From Anabaena cylindrica PCC 7122 (GTDB lineage: Bacteria > Cyanobacteriota > Cyanobacteriia > Cyanobacteriales > Nostocaceae): DNA of 64,000 nt. A program made the translations under genes and the position numbers. The notes under the pieces are model-generated. The model did no database searches. It was not told where the DNA came from and saw nothing but the letters and a program-made list of their open reading frames with translations. Shown here piece by piece: positions 1-9,085 of the stretch. The stretch spans positions 4,640,001 through 4,704,000 of the forward strand of contig NC_019771.1 in NCBI RefSeq assembly GCF_000317695.1, written 5' to 3'. Within the stretch, counting starts at the first letter, position 1, and each line of letters starts with the position of its first letter.

Positions 1-320
1 GCCGACGGGAAATTTTAGCAGCACACTGTGGCATACTAGGTTTACCATATCCGCATATATACACAGTTTTTTACAGTCCCACCACAGAAGCAGCATTAAA
101 GTATCTGCGTTCCTTAGACAGCATATACAATAGCGATTGGGTAAATCAAGTTTATAGGTACATTGCCGAAACCATTGATATGCGTTGTCAAGAATATCTG
201 AAAAGCCACAGTGACAGGGTTACAGCCAAAACAGTCTGTGGTTCAGTTCTCTTTGATCGCGATCGCCAAATTATCGTTCAAAGTAAAACTGGTTGTATGC
301 TAATGGGAAAATTATGCTAA
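1..320 (+). CDS. cbiD: C-terminal part of cobalt-precorrin-5B C1-methyltransferase (CbiD), truncated by window start
   Basis: An open frame enters at base 3 and stops with TAA at 318-320, giving about 105 C-terminal residues. It contains HCGILGLPYPHIYTVFYSPT and ends TGCMLMGKLC. From memory this resembles the C-terminus of cyanobacterial CbiD, which methylates C1 of the corrin ring in the anaerobic cobalamin pathway. A location upstream of guaA is also what I recall for Nostoc genomes. The catalytic N-terminal region lies outside the window, so the assignment rests on C-terminal similarity only. A hairpin about 90 bases downstream could terminate the transcript. Confidence 0.6.
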   Translation, partial: RREILAAHCGILGLPYPHIYTVFYSPTTEAALKYLRSLDSIYNSDWVNQVYRYIAETIDMRCQEYLKSHSDRVTAKTVCGSVLFDRDRQIIVQSKTGCMLMGKLC

Positions 321-413
321 CTTATTATGAATTAACATAAATAAACCAAATAATTAATTCGTTTGATTATCTATCTTTAGAGTGATTTTTTGCTTTTAAT
401 TACTCGGCTAAAC

Positions 414-450
414 AGACGCGGCAAGAGTCGCGTCTATCTATTAGGTTTTT
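414..450 (+). terminator. Candidate terminator after cbiD
   Basis: AGACGCG (414-420) can pair perfectly with CGCGTCT (429-435), and a T6 run lies at 446-451. The tract starts about ten bases after the stem, which is longer than usual. Similar short hairpins are common dispersed repeats in Nostoc, so the terminator role is inferred. Confidence 0.4.
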
Positions 451-503
451 TCGACCATTATTAGCCTAAAAAAGCCAAAAATGGTGATCATGTAAAATTA
501 GAC

Positions 504-615
504 GTAAGTATTCAGGATAGAGAACAAAGGCTTTTCGAGTCAAATTTGATGATTTTGAGAAAAAATAACTTCTCTCTATTCCTGATTTCATAAGCATTCT
601 GACTCCTGACTCCTG
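504..615 (+). repeat. Dispersed intergenic repeat, copy 1 (inverted copy at 44019-44145)
   Basis: This gap sequence begins GTAAGTATTCAGGATAGAGA and ends in CTGACTCCTGACTCC heptamers. The reverse complement of 44019-44145 has the same blocks in the same order: the GTAAGTATTCAGGATAGAGA start, a GTCAAATTTGAT core, CTTCTCTCTATTC and the CTGACTCC tail. The two copies differ by small indels. It lies directly upstream of guaA and may carry its promoter. I see no reading frame in it. Confidence 0.7.
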
Positions 616-664
616 AATTCTTACAATTAGACCGATTTATCCTTAAAGACACACTCTCGACATC

Positions 665-2287
665 ATGAATACAGCGGTGACTCTACCAACCGAACAAGCA
701 CCTCAAACACAAGAAGGTTTGAGGCAGCTTAATCGCCAAATTATTGTAATTTTAGACTTTGGATCTCAATATTCTGAACTAATAGCTCGTCGTATCCGCG
801 AGACTCAAGTATACTCTGAAGTATTTTCTTATCGCACTACAGCGGAACATTTACGCCAACTAAATCCTAAAGGGATTATCTTATCTGGTGGGCCAAATTC
901 AGTATATGCTGATCATGCTCCCCATTGTGACCCAGAAATCTGGAATTTGGGAATCCCCATTTTAGGCGTATGCTATGGGATGCAATTGATGGTTAATCAG
1001 CTTGGTGGAAATGTTACCAAAGCTGAACGAGGTGAATATGGGAAAGCATCTTTATATATAGATGATCCCACAGACTTGCTGACTAATGTTGAAGATGGCA
1101 CAACAATGTGGATGAGTCATGGCGATTCAGTCCAAAAAATGCCACAAGGATTTGAATTACTAGCGCATACAGAAAATACTCCCTGTGCTGCTATTGCTGA
1201 CCATGAAAAGAAACTTTATGGTGTACAGTTCCATCCCGAAGTCGTACATTCTCTTGGTGGTATAGCATTAATTCGTAACTTTGTCTACCACATTTGCGAT
1301 TGTGAACCCACTTGGACAACAGCAGCTTTTGTAGAAGAATCAATTCGGGAAATTCGCGCCAGAGTTGGCAATAAACGAGTATTATTAGCCCTTTCCGGTG
1401 GTGTAGATTCTTCTACCCTGGCATTTTTGCTGTATAAAGCTATCGGTGAACAGCTAACTTGTGTGTTTATCGATCAAGGCTTTATGCGTAAATTAGAGCC
1501 AGAAAGATTACTGAAGTTATTCCAAGAACAGTTTCATATTCCCGTAGAATATGTGAATGCCCGCGATCGCTTCATCGCTGCAATTGCCGATGTCACAGAT
1601 CCCGAAGAAAAACGCCGCCGCATTGGACATGAATTTATTCGCGTCTTTGAAGAAACATCCAAAAATCTGGGGCATTTTGATTACTTAGCTCAAGGTACTC
1701 TCTATCCTGATGTGATCGAATCCGCTGATACAAATGTTGACCCCAAAACTGGTGAACGGGTAGCAGTGAAAATTAAGAGTCATCACAACGTTGGTGGTTT
1801 ACCCAAAGACCTCAGATTCAAACTGGTGGAACCATTGCGAAAACTTTTTAAAGATGAAGTTCGCAAAGTAGGACGTTCTATTGGTTTACCAGAAGAAATT
1901 GTCCAACGCCAACCTTTCCCAGGCCCAGGTTTAGCAATTCGCATTTTAGGTGAAGTCACATCCGAACGGTTAAATATTTTACGCGATGCTGATTTAATTG
2001 TCCGTCAAGAAATCAATCAGCGGGGAATGTATAACGAAGTTTGGCAAGCTTTTGCCGTATTACTACCAATTCGCAGTGTGGGTGTCATGGGTGATAAACG
2101 TACCTACGCCTACCCCATTGTTTTGCGGATTGTCACCAGTGAAGATGGCATGACAGCCGACTGGGCGCGTGTACCTTATGATGTCCTAGAAGCCATCTCT
2201 ACCAGGATTGTCAATGAAGTCAAAGGCGTTAACCGCGTGGTTTATGACATCACCTCTAAACCACCCGGAACTATTGAGTGGGAATGA
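665..2287 (+). CDS. guaA: GMP synthase (glutamine-hydrolysing)
   Basis: This enzyme aminates XMP to GMP with ATP and glutamine, the last step of guanine nucleotide synthesis. Residues 26-210 form a class I glutamine amidotransferase with nucleophile Cys103 (GVCYGMQLM) and His190/Glu192 (FHPEVVHS). Residues 235-430 are the ATP pyrophosphatase domain with P-loop SGGVDSS at 244-250. The remainder is the GMP synthase dimerisation domain, ending KPPGTIEWE. The 540-residue length includes a roughly 25-residue N-terminal extension before IIVILDFGSQY. The ATG at 665 is the only convincing start. It stands alone between repeats. Confidence 0.98.
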   Translation: MNTAVTLPTEQAPQTQEGLRQLNRQIIVILDFGSQYSELIARRIRETQVYSEVFSYRTTAEHLRQLNPKGIILSGGPNSVYADHAPHCDPEIWNLGIPILGVCYGMQLMVNQLGGNVTKAERGEYGKASLYIDDPTDLLTNVEDGTTMWMSHGDSVQKMPQGFELLAHTENTPCAAIADHEKKLYGVQFHPEVVHSLGGIALIRNFVYHICDCEPTWTTAAFVEESIREIRARVGNKRVLLALSGGVDSSTLAFLLYKAIGEQLTCVFIDQGFMRKLEPERLLKLFQEQFHIPVEYVNARDRFIAAIADVTDPEEKRRRIGHEFIRVFEETSKNLGHFDYLAQGTLYPDVIESADTNVDPKTGERVAVKIKSHHNVGGLPKDLRFKLVEPLRKLFKDEVRKVGRSIGLPEEIVQRQPFPGPGLAIRILGEVTSERLNILRDADLIVRQEINQRGMYNEVWQAFAVLLPIRSVGVMGDKRTYAYPIVLRIVTSEDGMTADWARVPYDVLEAISTRIVNEVKGVNRVVYDITSKPPGTIEWE

Positions 2288-2321
2288 TTCGTAATTCGTA
2301 ATTCGTAATTCGTAATTCGTA
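2287..2321. repeat. Heptanucleotide tandem repeat, five ATTCGTA units
   Basis: Five perfect ATTCGTA copies begin at the last base of the guaA stop codon. They match the short tandemly repeated repetitive (STRR) class of heterocystous cyanobacteria. A second short heptamer run (CCCCAGT) follows at about 2355-2368. Confidence 0.9.
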
Positions 2322-2370
2322 ATTGGGGACAGGGAATAGATAGAAAGTTATTCTCCCCAGTCCCCAGTTA

Positions 2371-5100
2371 CTAAACAGGTAATTTAATGGTGAAAGTAGC
2401 GCCTTTACCTACACCGGGACTGGTGGCTTGAATAGTGCCACCGTGTAGTTCTACTAAATGACGAGCGATCGCTAAACCCAATCCTAAACCACCTTGTTTG
2501 TGAGCGCGATTATCTACGGTATAAGTTAAGCTATCACCCTGGTAATAGCGTTCAAACACAAACGGTAGATACTCTGGACTGATGCCAATCCCTGTATCAC
2601 TAACTGTAATTTGAGCATATTTGAGTTTTTCGACCTGATCATAAACTTGTGACAGACTCACTTTGACTCTGCCACCTGATGAGGTGAACTTAATAGCGTT
2701 AGAGAGTAAATTGCCTAAAACTTGTAGCAAGCGATTTTCATCACCCATAATGGGTTCAATAGACTCATCAATAATAGATTCGAGAAAAATATCATTAGCA
2801 TTTGCAGTCGGATAAGCAGTTTCAACAGCTGCCAGGATAATAGACACCAGATTCACTTGACGAAGTTCTAGATGTAGCTTCCCCCGAAGAATACGGGAGA
2901 TATTGAGCAAATCCTCCAAAAGTTTCCCTTGGGAATGAGCATTTCGTTCAATGGTTTCTAACGCACGGTGGAAAGTTTGTGTATCTACAGACCGATTTCG
3001 CAGTATGGATGCCCAGCCTAAAATAGCGTTGAGTGGCGATCGCAAATCATGAGACACCATCGCCACAAAGTCATCTTTTATTTGGTTAGCTGTCTCAGCT
3101 TCAAGACGTGCAGCTTGTTCCAAATCTAAAAGTCGCACACGTTCTACTTCCAATTGCTTGCGATCTTCAATATCTGTACTCGTCCCAAACCACTTCACAA
3201 CCTGTCCCAACTCATTTTTGATAGGTACACCCCTGACTAAATGCCAGCGATAAACACCGTCATATCTTCTCAAGCGCTTTTCACATTCATAAGGTTCCCC
3301 AGTCTGCATACCCCCTAACAAAGCCTGCATAGTAATTTGCAGATCGTCTGGATGCACATATCTTGTCCAGCCAAACCCCCTCACCTCCTCAATCCTTTCT
3401 CCTGTATATTCCAGCCACTGTTGATTAACATGAACATATTCACCCTCAGTATTAGCTATCCACACAAGTTGAGGTATAGCATCAGACAAGTAACGGTACA
3501 ATTCCTCACTTTGGCGCAATGCCTCTTCAGCCTGTTTACGCTCCGTTAAATCAAGCACAAAGCAGGCACTATAACCATCTTTTTCTCTACCTTCTATCAA
3601 CGCAATTCCTAAAATAATCGGCACACGAGTCCCATCTTTGCAAAAATATTCCTTCTCAAAGGGAGTGCAAATTCCCAAAGTTTGTAGTTCTTGAATTTTC
3701 TGCTCATCCAAAGTTTGGTATTCCGAAGGTGTCATCATATCCCAACGGATACTTCCATTAGCTAATTCCTCATGGGTATAGCCAAACATTTTCAAAAAGG
3801 CATCGTTAGCTTCAAAAATTTGCCCATGGAAGTCACCAAAGTAAATACCAACAACATTAGATTCTACAATTCGGCGAAATTTAGCTTCACTTTGACGTAA
3901 TGCCTCTTCAGTTAATTTGCTCTCACTGATATCAATTGCTGAACCGAGAAACTGATAAGGAGAACCGTTAGCATTTCTCGCAAACACCACATATCGACAG
4001 CAAAACCAGCGCCATTCACCATTGAAGTGCTGCATTCTCAATTCAGTTTCCAGAATTTCGCCATCCTGGGCTAAATTAAATTGTGGATACATCGCTGATA
4101 TTGACTCGATATCATCGGGATGTATTAAATTACCCATATCCACTATACTCATATTCTGAATTTGTTGAGGTGTATAACCCAACAATTCCTTAACCTGACT
4201 ATTAATATAGATATTCCGCTTTGCAACTAAATCGTAAACATACAACATCCCTGGAGTTGCTTCAGTAATGCTTTCAATAAACTGCTGACTTTGCCGTAAC
4301 TGTTCCTCTGCGTGTTTTTTTTCAGTCACATCTCGCCATGAAACAACACAGCTATCTTCCATTTTAGTAATCCGAAAATCAAAAGTTCTATGTGATTGCT
4401 CTGGTTTATCAGCACATATAAATTGTTGTGATTCTTTAACTAAAGGTTTACCGATTTCCAGCACTTGGCAATACTCATTAAATAAACCACTTTCTTTATA
4501 AGCAGGGAAAATTGCACACAGACTCTGACCTAATTGATCTTCCTTAGTCATACCGTGACATTTACAGGCTACGGCATTTACATAATCAATCTGAAAATCT
4601 ATTATTTCGCCTTTCTGATTACGAATAGCTGAGTAAATACCAAAACAATCCATTAGATTTTCTACGGAAGTCTGAAAACGATTCTCAGTTCTTTGTAGTT
4701 CTTGAGTGAGTTGAGAATTTTTAATTGCTGCATGGATAGTAGAGCGTAACAAATCGGCTGTTGTCCGTCCTTTCACTAAATAATCTTGGACACCATATTT
4801 CATCGCTTGCACAGCAATATCTTCGTTACCATACCCTGTTAACATAATTATTAATGGCATCATTTTTGGAGTCTGCTGTTTTAATTCTGCTATGAATTCT
4901 AGCCCATCTAAATCAGGTAGATTAAAATCTAATAAGATGGCATTGGGGTGAAACTGCTGACATAAAACCAACGCTGCATGGCCTGATTCTTCTTCAATAA
5001 TTGTGTAACTATATTCTTTATCTTGTAGCAGATAGCGGTGATAAGTCTGGCGATCTTCAGAAGAATCATCGACAATTAAAACAGTTAGCTGTTGCATCAT
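2371..5100 (-). CDS. Receiver-multi-PAS histidine kinase
   Basis: This is a soluble sensor kinase of 909 residues. An N-terminal receiver domain (about 5-125) carries acidic residues in IVDDSSED and phospho-acceptor Asp58 (ILLDFNLPD). About four or five PAS/PAC modules follow (about 140-655); several end in the PAC-like pattern FVLDLTERKQ or STDIEDRKQ. A HisKA domain has His684 (MVSHDLRSPLNA), and the HATPase domain shows N-box LLSNAIKFT, DTGIGI and GLGLGLAIAR. It starts two bases after the stop of the receiver gene upstream, so the two are almost certainly cotranscribed with the bacteriophytochrome. The receiver-first order suggests input from another kinase, plausibly the phytochrome. No membrane segment is evident. 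Confidence 0.92.
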   Translation of the reverse strand: MMQQLTVLIVDDSSEDRQTYHRYLLQDKEYSYTIIEEESGHAALVLCQQFHPNAILLDFNLPDLDGLEFIAELKQQTPKMMPLIIMLTGYGNEDIAVQAMKYGVQDYLVKGRTTADLLRSTIHAAIKNSQLTQELQRTENRFQTSVENLMDCFGIYSAIRNQKGEIIDFQIDYVNAVACKCHGMTKEDQLGQSLCAIFPAYKESGLFNEYCQVLEIGKPLVKESQQFICADKPEQSHRTFDFRITKMEDSCVVSWRDVTEKKHAEEQLRQSQQFIESITEATPGMLYVYDLVAKRNIYINSQVKELLGYTPQQIQNMSIVDMGNLIHPDDIESISAMYPQFNLAQDGEILETELRMQHFNGEWRWFCCRYVVFARNANGSPYQFLGSAIDISESKLTEEALRQSEAKFRRIVESNVVGIYFGDFHGQIFEANDAFLKMFGYTHEELANGSIRWDMMTPSEYQTLDEQKIQELQTLGICTPFEKEYFCKDGTRVPIILGIALIEGREKDGYSACFVLDLTERKQAEEALRQSEELYRYLSDAIPQLVWIANTEGEYVHVNQQWLEYTGERIEEVRGFGWTRYVHPDDLQITMQALLGGMQTGEPYECEKRLRRYDGVYRWHLVRGVPIKNELGQVVKWFGTSTDIEDRKQLEVERVRLLDLEQAARLEAETANQIKDDFVAMVSHDLRSPLNAILGWASILRNRSVDTQTFHRALETIERNAHSQGKLLEDLLNISRILRGKLHLELRQVNLVSIILAAVETAYPTANANDIFLESIIDESIEPIMGDENRLLQVLGNLLSNAIKFTSSGGRVKVSLSQVYDQVEKLKYAQITVSDTGIGISPEYLPFVFERYYQGDSLTYTVDNRAHKQGGLGLGLAIARHLVELHGGTIQATSPGVGKGATFTIKLPV

Positions 5101-5102
5101 AA

Positions 5103-5582
5103 CTAATTACTTTCAATATCAGGAAGAATGACGATATCTAACCAATAAGTGATAAAGCTTTGAATCGTTTTTACTAATTTTTTGATATCGATTGGTTTCA
5201 CCATATAACTAGCAACAGAGTTTTGGTAACATATTTCAATATCCTTGGGATTAGAAGACGTAGTAAATACAATTACAGGAATAATTTTTAAATTTTCATC
5301 CTGTTTAATTTGCTGTAAAATTTCTCTACCATCAGTTCCTGGTAAATTCAAGTCAAGTAAAATAATAGATGGACGTGGAAAAGTTTGATAATCATTATAA
5401 ATACCATCGTGGTACAGGTAATCTAGAGCATCATCTCCATCAGTACAACGGAAAATGGGATTGATAAATCCTTGTTGATCTATGACTCTACTAAAAGCTT
5501 CAAAATCTTCATCACTATCTTCAATTACTAACAATAGGGCTGATTTTTGACAAAATGTACATTTAGCTAATGGTTGTTGCAT
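5103..5582 (-). CDS. rcpB: Rcp-type single-domain response regulator of the phytochrome
   Basis: The 159-residue protein is a stand-alone CheY-like receiver with no output domain. Acidic residues lie in VIEDSDED (19-26), the phospho-acceptor is Asp77 (ILLDLNLPGTDG) and the conserved lysine is Lys129 (YMVKP). The hydrophobic C-terminal extension after residue 140 is typical of Rcp1-type partners of cyanobacterial phytochromes, which dimerise through that region. It lies downstream of the bacteriophytochrome, separated only by heptamer repeats, and directly precedes the multi-PAS kinase. The symbol follows the CphB-RcpB naming and is tentative. A phosphotransfer partnership is inferred from gene order. 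Confidence 0.85.
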   Translation of the reverse strand: MQQPLAKCTFCQKSALLLVIEDSDEDFEAFSRVIDQQGFINPIFRCTDGDDALDYLYHDGIYNDYQTFPRPSIILLDLNLPGTDGREILQQIKQDENLKIIPVIVFTTSSNPKDIEICYQNSVASYMVKPIDIKKLVKTIQSFITYWLDIVILPDIESN

Positions 5583-5591
5583 TAAATATTC

Positions 5592-5675
5592 TTCTTCCTT
5601 CTTCCTTCTTCCTTCTTCCTTCTTCCTCCTGACTCCTGACTCCTGACTCCGAACTCCGAACTCCTGACTCCTGAA
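5592..5675. repeat. Two abutting heptanucleotide repeat arrays
   Basis: Five TTCTTCC units (5592-5626) are followed in phase by seven TCCTGAC-type units (5627-5675), two of them variant TCCGAAC. Twelve heptamers thus fill nearly all of the 101-base spacer between the bacteriophytochrome gene and its receiver gene. Confidence 0.9.
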
Positions 5676-5683
5676 TTCTTACA

Positions 5684-7966
5684 TTAAATTTCTCCTGCTT
5701 GTAATGTAAAATAGAAAGTACTACCTTCACCATAGGTTGAATCTACCCAGATTTTACCTCCATGTCGCTCGATAATTTTTTTAGTAATTGTTAGCCCTGC
5801 TCCCATACCACCACCAAATTTATTGGGACTGTGGAGTCTTTTAAAGATGCGAAAAATAGATTCAAAATGTTTATTTTTTATCCCAATTCCGTTATCTTTG
5901 ACATAAAATATAAAGACTTCATGATTATGTAAATATCCAATCTCGATCCATTGATCCTCTTTATCATTGTATTTAATGGCATTAGCAATCAAATTATTAA
6001 ATACTTCTCCTACTTGAACGCGATCACAATAAACTGTTGGTAGTGGTTGAGGAATACGAATTTCTATTCCTATTTCTTCAATTCGTGCGCTCAATAGATC
6101 TAAAGTTTGAGATAAAAGATGGTTGAGGTTTGTTTTCTGCATAGAAAGGTCTACCCGTCCTAAGCGAGAAAAATGCAGTAATGAATCAATTAAATCTTCC
6201 ATGCGCTGAGTCAAGCGCACTAAGGTTTTTAATTTAGTGTTACCATCTTCATCCAGGGTGTTACCATAATCTTCTATCAGAAAGTTAGAATAATTATGAA
6301 TCCCGCGCAGTGGTTCTTTTAAATCATGGGATGCAATATACGCAAAAGCGTCTAATTCACTGTTACTCTTCTCCAATTCTCTATTTATCTGTGCAAGCTC
6401 ATCTAGTTTTCGCAGTATCACACTGATAATAGCATGTCTCAACTCTAGTGCTGCATTCACTTCACAGGATTTCCAAGGAAGTGACTTTAACCGTACTGTT
6501 TCTTTCCATAAATCAAAAGACTTACGGGGTGATAAGTGTAAATCCCCATTTACTGTTACTTCTACAGCTTTATTGGGATTTCCTCCCCAATTTACAGTTT
6601 GCACAACTTCTGGACGAAACCACAGAACATAATTGTTCTGGCTTTTGTCGATAGAAATAACCATCAAACCACTAGCGATATTTGCAAATTTTTCTGCTGC
6701 TGGATAAACTTGTGAGAGTCCATCAGTATAAAAAATCTCGTCATGCAGATTTTTAGTAATCCATGTCACTAAATTATGAATTTCTTGTATTTCAGGAGTT
6801 TTACCAAAAGTAATATATTCACTATCAAAATAAACTGCTGCTCCTTCAGCATCTACAAGATTAAGTAAATTGGGTTGATGGTTAATTAAACCTTGAATAA
6901 AGTTTTTTTCTACTGACATATATTCTACTAATTTAGATTGGATAGATTTCAACTTTAATTTATATTCAGTATCTTCACTATCTTCCTTAGCACCTAATTC
7001 TAAAGATGTCATTTGTCCTAAAAATTCACAAACATGGCGAATTTCATAGGATAAATATTTGGGTGATTGATGATGACAAGCAATGAGTCCCCATAGTTTT
7101 TTATTTTTGATGATAGAAATTGACATTGATGCTATCACACCCATATTCTGTAAATATTCAATATGTAGTGGTGAAACACTTCTGAGTACGGCATTGCTTA
7201 AATCTAAAGGTTGTTGATTGAATGGGTTGTTTTTAGGGATAATTACCGCTGGTTGATAGTTAATATCTGGTATAAGTCTGAGCCAGTTTTGAGTATAGAG
7301 TTGTCTAGCTTGCGGGGGAATATCAGCAGATGGGTAATGTAAACCTAAATAAGATGTGAGATTATCTGCTTTTTCTTCAGTAATTACTACACCATTCCAA
7401 TTATCATCAAATTCATAAACCATTACTCGATCAAAGTCAGTAATTTTTTTGATTTCTTGAGCAATAACTCGGCTTAATTGAGTAACGGTAGCTGCTCCTC
7501 TTAGATTTGATATTGCAAACTTTATTAAGGGATAAAATCTAAAAAATTTATTACTTTTTTCTGATAAAGCAGGCTCTAATTCTAAAATAAAAATTTCTTG
7601 GCAGCGATGAACAATTCCATCAAAATCCACATTTTTTTGATTTACTTTGATATTAAATTCAATGGGATTACCAAACTCTAAGTTTTCCTGCTCTAAGGAA
7701 TCTAATAATAAATTAATTTGCTCAGGTTCAAGTAGTCGATTCAAGTTTTGATTTAATAATTCATCTGGCTGTATTCCTAGAATATTCAATGTATTATCGC
7801 TAATTTGCAAAATAGTTAGTTCTGGTTTTTGAAAAGATAAAATAACTCCATGCGGCTGAATTAATCCAGGTATATGTATTGCTTCTTTTTCGCAGCTTGT
7901 TAACTCAATTCTGACATCATTGCTAGTATTCATAATTGATAATTGTAATTTCTGAGTTGTAATCAC
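5684..7966 (-). CDS. cphB: Bacteriophytochrome histidine kinase (CphB/AphB type)
   Basis: This is a red/far-red photoreceptor kinase of 760 residues. The PAS domain (about 25-135) carries Cys25 in SCEKEAIHIPGLIQPHG, the biliverdin-binding cysteine position of bacteriophytochromes. The GAF domain has the PSADIPPQ motif (Asp215) and SPLHIEYL, where Leu267 replaces the bilin-binding Cys of Cph1 while His268 is kept. A PHY domain, HisKA (His547 in ASHDLKEPL) and HATPase (NLIANAIKYN, DNGIGI, GMGAGLTI) follow. This combination predicts biliverdin bound at the N-terminal Cys rather than phycocyanobilin. The start at 7966 is GTG; an in-frame ATG at 7933 would make the cysteine residue 14. It is the first gene of the operon. 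Confidence 0.93.
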   Translation of the reverse strand: MITTQKLQLSIMNTSNDVRIELTSCEKEAIHIPGLIQPHGVILSFQKPELTILQISDNTLNILGIQPDELLNQNLNRLLEPEQINLLLDSLEQENLEFGNPIEFNIKVNQKNVDFDGIVHRCQEIFILELEPALSEKSNKFFRFYPLIKFAISNLRGAATVTQLSRVIAQEIKKITDFDRVMVYEFDDNWNGVVITEEKADNLTSYLGLHYPSADIPPQARQLYTQNWLRLIPDINYQPAVIIPKNNPFNQQPLDLSNAVLRSVSPLHIEYLQNMGVIASMSISIIKNKKLWGLIACHHQSPKYLSYEIRHVCEFLGQMTSLELGAKEDSEDTEYKLKLKSIQSKLVEYMSVEKNFIQGLINHQPNLLNLVDAEGAAVYFDSEYITFGKTPEIQEIHNLVTWITKNLHDEIFYTDGLSQVYPAAEKFANIASGLMVISIDKSQNNYVLWFRPEVVQTVNWGGNPNKAVEVTVNGDLHLSPRKSFDLWKETVRLKSLPWKSCEVNAALELRHAIISVILRKLDELAQINRELEKSNSELDAFAYIASHDLKEPLRGIHNYSNFLIEDYGNTLDEDGNTKLKTLVRLTQRMEDLIDSLLHFSRLGRVDLSMQKTNLNHLLSQTLDLLSARIEEIGIEIRIPQPLPTVYCDRVQVGEVFNNLIANAIKYNDKEDQWIEIGYLHNHEVFIFYVKDNGIGIKNKHFESIFRIFKRLHSPNKFGGGMGAGLTITKKIIERHGGKIWVDSTYGEGSTFYFTLQAGEI

Positions 7967-8565
7967 GAATTATTATTTGAGTTTTATTATAGGAAATTGA
8001 TTTTATCTAAGAGGATGTTTGAAAAGTTAGTCTTTTTAACCCTCGCAGGGAGGGGTTAGTTTGTATAGCCACTGCTTCTAGTCGCCAGGACTGTAATAAA
8101 TTAGACTTTTGAAACAATCTTTAAAGGAAAAGGTGATTAGGGAACTCCAGAAAATAAATTATCCAATTTTACTGTTTCAAAACGACTGTCCCTCCCCCTG
8201 CTCCCCGCTCCCTGCCCCCTGCCTTAAACACGATTGGATATTTTTTTAGTTGGAAGTCCCTTACTATCAATCAATAGATGTTTGTTTCTTGACTCTTACT
8301 ATTTTAGATATAGATTTAATTATTGGTTCTAGAATAGACTGTGAATAACTATGAATATCAGTTAAAAGTTCTGGATAAATTTCTAAATTTTATTATAAAA
8401 GCCTAATTTTAAATTTTATACAAAAAATGTATTTTTGTGAAGTTAAATGAATAGCTTGAATTTTTACTGTTTGTAAAAAGCTATAAAAGAATAATTCAAA
8501 ATAATAAATATTTGCCCAATTTTCCAGGAGATTATTAATAATCCTTGATTTTACTATTAAATAAC

Positions 8566-8958
8566 TTATAGCGTTTCCCACTAAGCGTGATATACAAAAT
8601 TACCCTTCCCCAACCCTCTCCTTAGCAAGGCTACGGTGTACACACAAGTAATCCTGGCATAGGTTTGAGCCTTTTTTCAGCCGGAAATTTAAGCTTCACC
8701 ACCGCATAATTTCAGAATTAGGGAGTTAACATCAGTTGTGAGTTGAAGATTACGGCTTAACTTGGCGGTTAGTCTGGCTATAAACCTCAAAAAATTCGTG
8801 TAATTCATGCTTTGGTTTGGGGTCTGCGGTGACTTGAATCCTTTTCTCAGGACTGGAAACCATCTCTGGATAAGGATGTGTGTACACCGTAGCTTACCAA
8901 GGGGAGGGTGCGCGATAGCGCGGGTGGGGTGTATTTCATGAGCTTGGGAATTGCTATA
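8566..8958. repeat. Dispersed repeat interrupted by an inserted element
   Basis: The outer parts (8566-8630 and 8893-8958) together match the uninterrupted copy at 22916-23025: TATAGCnTTTCCCACT, then TATACAAAATTA, a CCTCnCCTTA block, and the stretch from CCAAGGGGAGGGTGCGCGA to the end. The outer ends form an imperfect 15-base inverted repeat (TTATAGCGTTTCCCA / TGGGAATTGCTATAA). The 262-base insert is listed separately. The rest of the 7967-8983 gap holds pyrimidine-rich runs and no convincing gene. Confidence 0.75.
8631..8892. mobile_element. 262-bp MITE-like element with 16-bp perfect terminal repeats
   Basis: The ends are perfect inverted repeats: CTACGGTGTACACACA at 8631-8646 and its complement at 8877-8892. 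The flanks CTTAGCAAGG (8621-8630) and CTTACCAAGG (8893-8902) look like a 10-bp target duplication with one mismatch. The uninterrupted sister repeat at 22916-23025 has one such site, which supports a real insertion. On the minus strand an ATG at 8863 opens 37 codons ending at 8750, beginning MVSSPEKRIQV; this may be a transposase remnant. No full transposase is present, so mobility would need a partner. Confidence 0.75.
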
Positions 8959-9085
8959 AATTAATCAATAGTAAAATATTACCTTGATCACAGTAGAATT
9001 ATTTCTTGTGTGGTGGATGAGGATAGGACAACACACTCTGATTGAGGATTTTTTTTTGCAAATTTCTAACACTAATAGAGATGTT

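Noticed and set aside
5592..5675. Possible CRISPR-like array
   Set aside because: The units are 7 bases long with no spacers. No array of 25-40-base repeats with unique spacers, and no cas gene, is present in the window.
8393..8581. 62-codon minus-strand frame in the 8-kb intergenic region
   Set aside because: It is AT-rich, has a random-looking translation and runs into the dispersed repeat at 8566.
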